Positions 45,065-53,073 of a stretch of 64,000 nt of DNA are shown here, piece after piece. The stretch's first letter is position 1. Every line of letters starts with the position of its first letter. Both the position numbers and the translations under genes were made by a program. The notes under the pieces were generated by a model. That model was given only the letters and a program-made list of their open reading frames with translations, was not told the origin of the DNA and did no database searches. Source of the DNA: Eubacterium limosum (lineage in GTDB: Bacteria > Bacillota > Clostridia > Eubacteriales > Eubacteriaceae); contig NZ_CP019962.1 in the NCBI RefSeq assembly GCF_000807675.2, positions 2,976,001 through 3,040,000 of the forward strand. The letters are read 5' to 3'.

Positions 45065-46213
45065 TTAGTTGATGTTATAGTCGATTTTGTAAATCTGTGA
45101 AATGGGCTGTCCCTTGGTGTCGCTGGTGGCTGTTTCTCTTTTTTTCTCAATAGAGAAATAGATTGTGGACTTATAGGGGTGTGCAATAATTGCCGAGGTC
45201 AGGGTGAGCGGGGCGGATATCTGCAGCTTGTTTTTTCCGTTTGCATCCATGATCCAGATGGACTGGGAAGTCTTGGTATTGATGCTGGAAAACTGTGTGT
45301 ACAGAATTTTCTCCCCGTTGGGCGTATACGCTGCCGAAGTGAAATTCCCCTCACTGACAACGGAGGGCTGAGCGCCTTTGCTGATGCTGTAGCTCATGAT
45401 CCGGTTGGAGTCGCCATAGTTCTGCGTATAGATAATGCTGCCATTCTGGCGGTTAATATCAAAATTTATAACATTTTCATCAATCAGAGTGGAGCTGAGC
45501 TCATCACTTCCGTCTTTTATCTCAGACAGATACAGGTTTGTTTTTTGATCATCGGTCGGGTCTGTGCCGGTGAAGATCACCGCATTATTTTTAGGATAAT
45601 ACTGGATATCATGGACGGGAATGCTGCGGACCGTGTGGTAAATGCGGCGGTCACCCTCTGAGGTTGCCATGACGATCTGATTATTGGAGTTGCTGTAAAT
45701 AACGCTGCTGTCATCCACAATACAGATATTCGAGTTGACATTTTCCTCAGGTGAGGAAATCGTCTTTGTAACACTTTTGTCAATGGAGGTCCAGATAAGC
45801 TGGTTAGAGGATTTTTCATTTCCTGTGTCCATCCCCTTTTCCACATAGAAGACGCCTTTGGCGTATTCATCAAATTTGGCGGAAAGCTGGTGCTTTTCAG
45901 AATTGACAAAACTGGTCAGCTGGTTCTCGTTCTCACTCACCTTAAGCAAATTGATGTTATAGGTGATGGGCGGCGCCTCGGTTGTATTGAGTAACAGGAG
46001 GGTGCTCCCGTCGTAGGAAATATCCTGAACCGTTCCTGTTCCGATGTTTTCAAAGGAAAGAATCTCCATTTTACTCTGGGGGTTTTTTTGCTGAAGCAGT
46101 GTGTTGTTGAGGGCCAGCGGTTTATCCTGAGGTACCAGGAAGCTTCTGCAGCCACCGAGGAAAAAGGGAAGCGTGAGAAATAAAAGCAGCGCGATCCATT
46201 TATTCTTTTTCAT
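45065..46213 (-). CDS. Lipoprotein with TolB-like beta-propeller repeats
   Basis: This 382-residue secreted lipoprotein has a signal peptide ending in the lipobox LGGC (about residue 22). The rest consists of repeated beta-strand units with Asp/Asn turns, best seen in AAYTPNGEKILYTQF followed by SIWIMDANGKNKLQIS, as in TolB/WD40-like propellers. I recognise no enzyme. The ATG at 46213 has GGAGGTG upstream and overlaps the end of the histidine kinase gene by 14 bases, so it belongs to that operon. In WalRK operons accessory extracytoplasmic proteins (YycH, YycI) modulate the kinase; this protein could do the same, but it is not homologous by eye. Confidence 0.8.
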   Translation of the reverse strand: MKKNKWIALLLFLTLPFFLGGCRSFLVPQDKPLALNNTLLQQKNPQSKMEILSFENIGTGTVQDISYDGSTLLLLNTTEAPPITYNINLLKVSENENQLTSFVNSEKHQLSAKFDEYAKGVFYVEKGMDTGNEKSSNQLIWTSIDKSVTKTISSPEENVNSNICIVDDSSVIYSNSNNQIVMATSEGDRRIYHTVRSIPVHDIQYYPKNNAVIFTGTDPTDDQKTNLYLSEIKDGSDELSSTLIDENVINFDINRQNGSIIYTQNYGDSNRIMSYSISKGAQPSVVSEGNFTSAAYTPNGEKILYTQFSSINTKTSQSIWIMDANGKNKLQISAPLTLTSAIIAHPYKSTIYFSIEKKRETATSDTKGQPISQIYKIDYNIN

Positions 46214-48002
46214 TTTTTTCACCTCCGGCGAGCGCTTTTTCAATGACAGGCAAGGTTACAATCACGTTGGTACCTTCGCCGACCTGGCTGTCAACACGGA
46301 TGGTACCATTGTGTTTCTCTACGATCTGTTTTACAAGGTAGAGACCAAGTCCGGCTCCACCCTCGCCCTCACTCCGGGCGCGGTCCTCATCGACACGGTA
46401 GAAGGCATTGAAAATGCGGTCCTTTTCCACGTCGGAGATACCAACACCGTAATCGCGGATTGAGACAACAATATTGCCGTCTTCGCGCGTAGAGACCACG
46501 TCGATAATATCCCCTTTGTCGGAGTATTTGATGGCGTTGTGTAAGACATTGATGAAGAGCTGTTGGAGCCGATCATAGTCGCCGAGTATTTCCGGCAGGT
46601 TTTCATCCGATTTATAATTGATCTCAATATCATTTTGACTGGATTTAATCTGCATTTGGTCAACCACATCGATGAGCAGGGCATGCAGGTCCAGGTTTGC
46701 TTTCTTAACATCAAATTCGATTTTATCGAATTGGTTCACATTCAGCAGATCATCCACAAGACGCAGCAGTCGATGGCCCTCGCGGTTGATGGTCGATAGT
46801 GAACGGTTTAGAATTTCAGGGTCCACAACCTGTCTCCGGGTGAGCATATCCGTATAGCCGATAATGGTTGTCAGCGGCGTCCGCAGCTCATGGGAAACAG
46901 AGCTGATAAATTTTTTCTGTTCGTTCTGAAACTGCTTGGTGGCGGTGACATTACGGATAATGATCATGTAGTTTTCTTCATAGCCGGCCTCCCGGATAGG
47001 GCTGCCGATAATGAGCAGGTTACGGCCGTTACAGTCAATTTCCTCTGATATGTGGTCCTTGCCGTTTTTAAGGTCATCAAACATATCCCGAAGGAAGGAC
47101 TGGTACTGGAAGTCGTAGATTGTTTTGGGGTTGGATATGTTAAAGTAGGTTTTGATATAGGAATTGGACGTGATGATGTTGCCCTTTTTATCAATGGCCA
47201 GCAGCCCATCGTCGAGTGAAGCCAGAACACTGGCGAGGCGTTTACGCTCAGATTCCAGCTGAAGGATCACATTGTTGACATTCTGGGACATTTTGTTAAA
47301 AACCTGGGTAAGATCCCCAATCTCATCATCCCGGCTGTAGTGAACCATGACATTGTAGTTACCCTTGTTAATTTCGCTTGAGATGCGGGTCAGGTCCTTG
47401 ATGGGCTGGACAAAATGCTTCGAAAAGGATAAGGTGACCACAACCAGAATAGTCAGGCCGAGAATCCCGCCGATGACAAACAAAAGCGTGCACAGACTGA
47501 GGAAGGAGTCCATATTGTCCAGTGAATAAATAAAACCGACGTAGCCAAGAAAATTATTGTCGATCTCAATTGGCGACACATAATAAAGAACACTGGCGTT
47601 GTCGATATTTTTTAAGGTCATAACCGGGCTGTCCTTTTGACGGGAAAGCTCAATCTCATTACTCAGGAATTGATTATCGGGGATTGAGACAGAGTCCGCG
47701 ATGGCGCTGCCGGCAGCGTCGAAAAGAATAACACGGCTGTTTTCGAGCTGGGCAATACTTTTGCTGAAGGCCAGGCTGTTGTCAATATAGCGGGTCTCAT
47801 TGGCCGCCTCGGAGGAACTGGCCTTTAGCTCCTGTCCGATGTAGAGCACGGCGTCCTGACTCATCACCCCGAGCTTATCCTTAGCCTGGTTGATATAGTA
47901 GTAGGTAACCCCCTGGATCACGCAGAAAATAACAATGATAAAGGTAGCGATAAAAAGGGCGATGTTGTAAACAATCATTCGCCCCCGGTAAGTCATTTGC
48001 AT
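46200..48002 (-). CDS. Membrane sensor histidine kinase, WalK/PhoR-like
   Basis: This 600-residue kinase has a first membrane segment at about 8-30, an extracytoplasmic sensor domain (about 35-165), a second segment (about 165-190) and HAMP (about 190-245), followed by a PAS domain (about 260-360, VLASLDDGLLAIDKKGNI), HisKA (FISSVSHELRTPLTTIIGYTD, phospho-His at about 371) and HATPase_c (NVLHNAIKYSDKG, GVGISDVEKDRIF, GGAGLGLYLVKQIV). The architecture is that of WalK/VicK. It starts within the stop of the response regulator (TAATG), so the two are coupled. Confidence 0.92.
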   Translation of the reverse strand: MQMTYRGRMIVYNIALFIATFIIVIFCVIQGVTYYYINQAKDKLGVMSQDAVLYIGQELKASSSEAANETRYIDNSLAFSKSIAQLENSRVILFDAAGSAIADSVSIPDNQFLSNEIELSRQKDSPVMTLKNIDNASVLYYVSPIEIDNNFLGYVGFIYSLDNMDSFLSLCTLLFVIGGILGLTILVVVTLSFSKHFVQPIKDLTRISSEINKGNYNVMVHYSRDDEIGDLTQVFNKMSQNVNNVILQLESERKRLASVLASLDDGLLAIDKKGNIITSNSYIKTYFNISNPKTIYDFQYQSFLRDMFDDLKNGKDHISEEIDCNGRNLLIIGSPIREAGYEENYMIIIRNVTATKQFQNEQKKFISSVSHELRTPLTTIIGYTDMLTRRQVVDPEILNRSLSTINREGHRLLRLVDDLLNVNQFDKIEFDVKKANLDLHALLIDVVDQMQIKSSQNDIEINYKSDENLPEILGDYDRLQQLFINVLHNAIKYSDKGDIIDVVSTREDGNIVVSIRDYGVGISDVEKDRIFNAFYRVDEDRARSEGEGGAGLGLYLVKQIVEKHNGTIRVDSQVGEGTNVIVTLPVIEKALAGGEKNEKE

Positions 48003-48688
48003 TAGATTTTCCTCATTTTATATCCGATCCCAAAAACGGTTTGGATAAATTTATTGGGCTGCGTATCAATCTTGCGGCGGATACGCTGGACGTGCATGTC
48101 GACGGTCCGGGTATCGCCGTAATAATCGTAGCCCCAGATTTTTTCAAGCAGGGTATCCCGTGGAAAGACCTGCTCGAGATTGGAGGCCAGCAGATACAAA
48201 AGGTCGAATTCCTTTGGCGTTAGGTGTACTTCCTTGCCGTCAAGCAAAACGGTCCGTTCATCCGGCATGATGCTGAGAGGTCCATTCTTGATAACGGCAT
48301 CGGTCTTTTTGGCGGCTGGGGCCTTGGTAGCGCGGCGGAGATGGGCCTTGATACGCGCCAGCAGCTCGCGGTTGTCAAAGGGCTTGGTCAGGTAATCATC
48401 AGCGCCCAGCTCAAGGCCGAGAACCTTGTCGATAATATCGGTTTTAGCAGTTAAAAGAATGATGGGAACATCCATCATCGGCGTCAGGGTTTTGCAGACA
48501 TCGTAGCCATTGACCTTGGGCAGCATGATGTCCAGGACAATGAGGTCCGGCTCAAAGCTCTGGGCCTTTTCGATGGCCTCCTGGCCATCATAGGCGGTCT
48601 CTACCTGATAGCCCTCAAAGTCTAACTCCATTTTGATTAAATCTACGATGGCGGCTTCGTCATCGACAACTAAAATTTTTTCGTTCAT
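48002..48688 (-). CDS. OmpR-family response regulator, WalR/PhoP-like
   Basis: This 228-residue regulator has a receiver domain (about 1-120) with the acidic pocket VVDDE, phosphorylated Asp in LIVLDIMLPK (about residue 53), and Lys in YLTKPFDN (about 103). The C-terminal winged helix (about 133-228) has GKEVHLTPKEFDLLYLLASN and GYDYYGDTRTVDMHVQRIRRKID. It pairs with the kinase that follows. Cell-envelope control is the usual role of this subfamily; whether it is essential, as WalR is, cannot be inferred. Confidence 0.93.
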   Translation of the reverse strand: MNEKILVVDDEAAIVDLIKMELDFEGYQVETAYDGQEAIEKAQSFEPDLIVLDIMLPKVNGYDVCKTLTPMMDVPIILLTAKTDIIDKVLGLELGADDYLTKPFDNRELLARIKAHLRRATKAPAAKKTDAVIKNGPLSIMPDERTVLLDGKEVHLTPKEFDLLYLLASNLEQVFPRDTLLEKIWGYDYYGDTRTVDMHVQRIRRKIDTQPNKFIQTVFGIGYKMRKI

Positions 48689-48740
48689 GCTGTTCTCCTT
48701 CTATATAAATATCATGTAATATAATGTGTCGTAAAAGTGA

Positions 48741-49451
48741 TCAGAACCACAGGTGGAACTGTTCTTTGTTCTGGATGGCTTTCAGGATGCGGTCATCCAA
48801 CTCTGGAATGGTCTTTCGGAGCTCTTTCATCATATCCTTCATGTCCTCACGTTTGGTATGGCCGTCGGCGGGGCAGGTGCTTTTAATGACGGGCAGCTCT
48901 TTGATCTCAGGATTATAGATAATATCCTTTTCCTTAACAAAGATTAAGGGACGGATCAGGGTGATATCTTTCCGGTCAAGATAGGTTACCGGTGAAAAGG
49001 TATTGATGCGGCCCTCATAAAAAAGACTCAGGAAAAAGGTCTCGATGGCGTCATCGGCATGGTGGCCGAGGGCAATTTTGCGGCAGCCCCGCTCAATGGC
49101 CAGGTCGTGCAGTGCGCCGCGCTTCATTCTGGCGCAGAGTGCGCAGGGATTCTTTTCCTGCCGGGCCTCAAAAACAATGGGGCCAATCTGTGTTTTTTTG
49201 ATGGTGTAGGGAATGTCCAGCTCAGCGCAGAGCTGAACCAAGGGTTCAAAGTCCATTCCGCCAAAGCCCATATCCAGGGTAATGCCCTCCAGTTCAAAGG
49301 GAACGGGTGAGAAATATTGAAAGCGCTTCATGGCGACCAGCAGCGCAGTGCTGTCTTTACCACCAGACAGGCCTACTGCAATGCGGTCGCCCGGGCGTAT
49401 CATTTCGTATTTTTCAACTGCTCTTCGCAAAGGTCCGAGGATCTTTTTCAT
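48741..49451 (-). CDS. TtcA-like PP-loop tRNA thiolase (2-thiocytidine family)
   Basis: This 236-residue ATP-dependent enzyme of the TtcA/TtuA superfamily has the PP-loop GLSGGKDSTAL at about residues 27-37 and Cys pairs in CALCARMKRG and STCPADGHTK, which in TtcA bind an iron-sulfur cluster. LGHHADDAIETFFLSLFYEGR is a further family signature. It is shorter than E. coli TtcA and lacks its extended tail. The ATG at 49451 with AGGAG six bases upstream is better than a TTG at 49472. The exact tRNA position modified is not determined. It is followed after 52 bases by the WalR-like regulator. Confidence 0.87.
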   Translation of the reverse strand: MKKILGPLRRAVEKYEMIRPGDRIAVGLSGGKDSTALLVAMKRFQYFSPVPFELEGITLDMGFGGMDFEPLVQLCAELDIPYTIKKTQIGPIVFEARQEKNPCALCARMKRGALHDLAIERGCRKIALGHHADDAIETFFLSLFYEGRINTFSPVTYLDRKDITLIRPLIFVKEKDIIYNPEIKELPVIKSTCPADGHTKREDMKDMMKELRKTIPELDDRILKAIQNKEQFHLWF

Positions 49452-49573
49452 GATGTCTCCTTTATATAACAAACTACTGGTATTTTACCATTATACAAAG
49501 GAAAAAACAAATTTTGCATCAGGTTTTTAGCTGAAAATAAAACTTTTGGAAAGCTTGTCAGTCGCCTTTATAG

Positions 49574-49602
49574 TTGTTTCGGATAGAAATTAATGTTATA
49601 AT
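49574..49602 (+). promoter_or_regulatory. Promoter of the COG2426 gene
   Basis: TTGTTT (49574-49579) and TATAAT (49597-49602) with 17 bases between. Confidence 0.65.
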
Positions 49603-49674
49603 TTTAAATTGCATATTCCGATATTGGAAATGCTTAAGTTTTGATAAAGATGATTAAAAACAAAGGAGAAACGA

Positions 49675-50166
49675 ATGTCCCAGGCGATTATTAATTTTTT
49701 TGCTTTTTTACCTGACTGGCTGGAGGTTTTCATTATTTCAGCCATCCCGATTGTTGAACTCAGAGGTGCGATTCCATGGGGAACCCTGGTGCTGCATATG
49801 CCTTATTTACAGGTTTTTCTGTTATCCTGGCTTGGAAGCATTATTCCGGCGCCTTTTATACTGCTGTTTTTACCGGCGGTCTTAAAATGGATGCGCGGTA
49901 CCAAGATTTTCGGCCCTTTCGCCAACTGGCTGCATACAAGAGGGATGAAAAAGTCACAGAAAATCACACAATACAAATTTTGGGGATTGATGATTTTCGT
50001 GGCCATTCCTCTGCCGGGTACTGGCGTCTGGACAGGCTGTCTTGCCGCGTCGCTCATTGAGATGGACTTTAAGCGCGGCATGCTGTCAGTTATTCTGGGC
50101 TCAGCCATCGCAGGTGTGATTGTAACAGCATTGTGTGCCCTTGGCCTTATGGCCGTTGGGGGATGA
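49675..50166 (+). CDS. COG2426 family small membrane protein (putative small multidrug export protein)
   Basis: This 163-residue protein has four or five hydrophobic segments. The signature ISAIPIVELRGAIPWGTLVLHMP at the N-terminus, and IAIPLPGTGVWTGCLAASL-type motif (here VAIPLPGTGVWTGCLAASL) in the second half, define the Sm_multidrug_ex/COG2426 family. The family's transport role is by old annotation and not well tested. The ATG follows AAAGGAG. The HAD gene starts five bases after the stop. Confidence 0.88.
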   Translation: MSQAIINFFAFLPDWLEVFIISAIPIVELRGAIPWGTLVLHMPYLQVFLLSWLGSIIPAPFILLFLPAVLKWMRGTKIFGPFANWLHTRGMKKSQKITQYKFWGLMIFVAIPLPGTGVWTGCLAASLIEMDFKRGMLSVILGSAIAGVIVTALCALGLMAVGG

Positions 50167-50170
50167 TGAT

Positions 50171-50968
50171 ATGGTTCGTTTGATTGCCCTTGATCTCGAC
50201 GACACCCTTTTGACAACAGACAAGCAGATTTCCCATAAAAACCGGGAGGCACTAAAGGCGTGTATGGACAGAGGAATCCGGGTGGTTACAGCAAGCGGAC
50301 GGTTCAATGAATCTCAGCTGGTGTTCATTAAGAATATTGGGCTGGGGCTTGAAAAAGAATACCACGTCGGCGACGGCGGTGGGACAATTTTTAGCGAGGA
50401 TAAAATTTTAAAGGTGATGGGTACCATTGACAAAGACCGGTATCTCAGCGTTTTAAGCCAGACCCGGGAGCTTGGGGTGCCCTGCTTTGTGGCCACGAGC
50501 CGCAATATGTTTTTTGATATACCAGACCAGCCTCTGTGCCGTGTTTATGGAAAGGTGCCCGGTGTGCGCCGGCCGTATATTGAACGGCTGGAGGATCTTT
50601 CGGCAGTAGAGGATGCCCTTAAATTTGTGTTTTCCTATCAGTCTGAAGAAGAGCTTGCGCGTATCCAGTCGATCCGCTGCGACGGAACCATTACCTTTCA
50701 TGCGGGGCGCAATCTCATGGAAATCACCATGGAGAGCCTGAACAAATTCGCGGCCCTTACGGAGCTGGCCGAACTTTACGGCATTGGGGCTGATGAGATG
50801 GCCTGTATCGGGGACAGCGAAAATGATATTCCGATGATCAAAGGCGCCGGACTCGGGATGGCAGTCAAAAACGCCATGGACAGTGTTAAGAAGCATGCAG
50901 ACGCCGTTGGTGAGAAAACCAATGACGAGGACGGTGTGGCCTGGCTTTTGGAAAAGTATGTATTGTAA
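50171..50968 (+). CDS. Cof-type HAD-superfamily phosphatase (type IIB)
   Basis: This 265-residue hydrolase shows motif I ALDLDDTLLTTDKQIS at the N-terminus, motif II TASGR, and motif IV GDSENDIPMIKGAGLGMAVKNA at about 219-241, with a C2-type cap in between. It resembles YidA and other Cof proteins, which dephosphorylate sugar phosphates or pyridoxal phosphate; the substrate is not predictable. The start at 50171 follows GGGGGATG, two bases after the COG2426 stop region, so the two genes are co-transcribed. Confidence 0.9.
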   Translation: MVRLIALDLDDTLLTTDKQISHKNREALKACMDRGIRVVTASGRFNESQLVFIKNIGLGLEKEYHVGDGGGTIFSEDKILKVMGTIDKDRYLSVLSQTRELGVPCFVATSRNMFFDIPDQPLCRVYGKVPGVRRPYIERLEDLSAVEDALKFVFSYQSEEELARIQSIRCDGTITFHAGRNLMEITMESLNKFAALTELAELYGIGADEMACIGDSENDIPMIKGAGLGMAVKNAMDSVKKHADAVGEKTNDEDGVAWLLEKYVL

Positions 50969-51045
50969 TAAGAGAGGGGCGGGGCGAAATGCGATGGCTA
51001 ATAAAAAAACATTACAAAAATGATGACTTGTACTGGGTAAAAGAG

Positions 51046-51086
51046 AAACTCTATGTGATTGAGAAATCTTTCGCATAGAGTTTTTT
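51046..51086. terminator. Terminator between the HAD gene and the second two-component system
   Basis: AAACTCTATG (51046-51055) pairs with CATAGAGTTT (51074-51083), followed by T residues to 51086. It lies between convergent genes and can act both ways. Confidence 0.8.
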
Positions 51087-51161
51087 CTATTTTGGATAAT
51101 TCATTTTTGTTTTCCGGTATGTTTTAGAAATATTTCATAGTCAAATTATCTTTGAAATCTT

Positions 51162-52202
51162 TTATGTCATATTAGTAGGGAGCATTACGGTAAAGGCTGT
51201 GCCTCTGTCAATTGTACTGGAAACAGAAATTGTTCCTCCATGAAGATCCACAATCCGTTTCGCAAGGGTTAAACCCAGACCATTTCCGATACCGTTGCGG
51301 GATGAATCGGCCTGGTAGAATTTTTCATAAATTCGTTGTTGCACTTCTTCACTCATACCGGGACCGTTATCGACAATCGAAACCTTCACCCGACCTTTCT
51401 CGGCGCCCAAAAGAACTCGAATCTGGCTACCATCTGATACAAACTTTACAGCGTTTCCAAAAATATTTTGCCATACCTGCGCAAGCATTTCTTTGTTACC
51501 TGTGTAATCTGTCGGGCAGAGGTCAATGTCAAGGTAAAGTTGTTTTTCTGTCCATTGCGTTTCAAACAACAGGATAATTTTTCTAATTTGTTCATCCAGA
51601 GAATACGTCTCTTTTTTAACTTCCAATTCATGATTTTCCAACCGTGATAACAACAGAATATTTCCTGCAAGTTTGGAAAGGCGACGGGTATTGAGAAGAA
51701 TCCGATTTGTATATTCATTTCGTTTTTCATCAGACAGGGACTTGTTTTGTAAAAGCGTTGCGTAGCCCTCAACAGCAGAAAGTGGTGTCTTGAATTCGTG
51801 AGACACATTTTCGATAAAATCATTACGAAAAATTTCTGTGTTAGATAACTCCTGAACCATTATATTAAAATTCTGCGCCATAGATCGGAGTTCTGTAGCC
51901 GGAATATTATCGTCGTTTAAATGCACATCAAAATTCCCTTTTACCACTTCTTTTGTTGCATTATCAATTTCTCGTATCACATTTAAAGGACCTTTTCCAA
52001 CAATTTGAGATAGAATGGTTCCCACAATAATACTGACAAAAGCAAACACAATCAATGACAACTCATGTTGTGGATTGGATATAATGCCTACGTTCAAAAG
52101 AATCACTGTGATAATACCGGTTAATGCCATAGTAATGGCAAAAATCAGAAATACCATTGCTGAAAAAACAACAGTGATGTGAAACGATTTCCTGTTTATC
52201 AT
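51162..52202 (-). CDS. Sensor histidine kinase of the exporter-linked two-component system
   Basis: This 346-residue membrane kinase has two adjacent N-terminal helices (about 10-70) with almost no extracellular loop, which resembles intramembrane-sensing kinases. A HAMP region (about 72-125) follows, then HisKA NVSHEFKTPLSAVEGYATLL (phospho-His at about 136) and HATPase_c (NIFGNAVKFVSDG, VDNGPGMSEEVQQRIYEKFYQ, GIGNGLGLTLAKRIVDLHGG). It starts within the response regulator stop, with a four-base overlap. It is divergent from the ABC exporter genes and is likely to control them. Confidence 0.92.
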   Translation of the reverse strand: MINRKSFHITVVFSAMVFLIFAITMALTGIITVILLNVGIISNPQHELSLIVFAFVSIIVGTILSQIVGKGPLNVIREIDNATKEVVKGNFDVHLNDDNIPATELRSMAQNFNIMVQELSNTEIFRNDFIENVSHEFKTPLSAVEGYATLLQNKSLSDEKRNEYTNRILLNTRRLSKLAGNILLLSRLENHELEVKKETYSLDEQIRKIILLFETQWTEKQLYLDIDLCPTDYTGNKEMLAQVWQNIFGNAVKFVSDGSQIRVLLGAEKGRVKVSIVDNGPGMSEEVQQRIYEKFYQADSSRNGIGNGLGLTLAKRIVDLHGGTISVSSTIDRGTAFTVMLPTNMT

Positions 52203-52873
52203 CCTTTTCTCACCGCCTTATATCCTAATCCACGGACAGTTACAATATCAAAGTCGGGATTATCCTTAAATTTTTCTCTCAGACGGCTAATGTGAACATC
52301 CAGCGTATGGGAATCCGTCTCATTATCCAGTCCCCAAATTTCATCCATGATCTGACGGCGAGTGAAAATCCGGTTCGGAGAGGACACCAGCTTGAACAGA
52401 AGGAGAAATTCTTTTTGGGGAAGCTCAAACTCTTGGGCTTTGGTATACACGGTAAGCGTGTCGCTGTCAAATTCAGTATTTCCAATCTTTGTTTTTCTCT
52501 GACTGATAATCTGAGAACGACGCAGCAACGCTTCCACTCGCCACAGCATTTCATTGAGATCAATCGGCTTAACCATGTAGTCATCTGTTCCGGCTAGAAA
52601 GCCCTCTCTTTTATCGGTAGCACTTTCTTTTGCAGTGATAATAAGTATGGGCAGGGTGTATTGTCCTTCACGAAGTGATCTTATCATTTCAAAGCCATCC
52701 ATCTTCGGCATCATTACATCGGAAATGATCAGGTCAATATATTTATGCTCTAAAACATCAAAAGCGCTTAGAGCATCTGATGCCGGAATGGAAATGTACC
52801 CATTCTCGGAAAGAACCGTGCAAAACAAGTCACGTAGCTCTTTATCATCCTCCACTACTAAAATTTGAAACAT
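52199..52873 (-). CDS. OmpR-family response regulator of the exporter-linked system
   Basis: This 224-residue regulator has a receiver (VVEDDKELRD; phospho-Asp in LIISDVMMPKMDGFEM at about residue 53; Lys in YMVKPIDLNE) and a C-terminal winged helix (about 127-224, QEFELPQKEFLLLFKLVSS, DNETDSHTLDVHISRLREKF). Its gene faces the exporter operon; the intervening region carries TTGAG direct repeats at 11-bp spacing, the kind of site OmpR-type dimers bind. The start at 52873 has GGAGGTG upstream. Confidence 0.93.
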   Translation of the reverse strand: MFQILVVEDDKELRDLFCTVLSENGYISIPASDALSAFDVLEHKYIDLIISDVMMPKMDGFEMIRSLREGQYTLPILIITAKESATDKREGFLAGTDDYMVKPIDLNEMLWRVEALLRRSQIISQRKTKIGNTEFDSDTLTVYTKAQEFELPQKEFLLLFKLVSSPNRIFTRRQIMDEIWGLDNETDSHTLDVHISRLREKFKDNPDFDIVTVRGLGYKAVRKG

Positions 52874-52941
52874 TGTGTAACACCTCCGTCTAAATTATAA
52901 CATACTTTTCCAGTTCAGCAGTTGAATTATATCTGAGTAAT

Positions 52942-52957
52942 CTCAATTGAAGCTCAA
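52942..52957 (-). promoter_or_regulatory. TTGAG repeat pair facing the regulator gene
   Basis: On the minus strand TTGAG occurs at 52957-52953 and 52946-52942, 11 bases apart, the same spacing as in the exporter-side array. It suggests autoregulation of the two-component genes. Confidence 0.5.
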
Positions 52958-52990
52958 CAAGTAAGAGGATGAAACAGGAAAAATGAAAAG

Positions 52991-53028
52991 TTGAGGTTGA
53001 ATTGAGATTCGCTTGAGATTTGGTTGAG
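52991..53028 (+). promoter_or_regulatory. Four TTGAG direct repeats before the ABC exporter
   Basis: TTGAG starts at 52991, 53002, 53013 and 53024, spaced by exactly 11 bases, and the two central copies extend to TTGAGATT. This places each site on the same helix face. The array ends 45 bases before the exporter start, so it would occupy the promoter -35 area. It is the likely binding site of the neighbouring response regulator. Confidence 0.7.
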
Positions 53029-53073
53029 AAACAGAGAATAAACTTTAAACCATGAAATGCAAGGAGGTTCATT

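Noticed and set aside
50989-51078. A 29-codon ORF (ATG at 50989) between the HAD gene and the terminator
   Set aside because: It has a purine-rich upstream but ends inside the terminator stem, is very short and matches nothing; a chance frame or a remnant.
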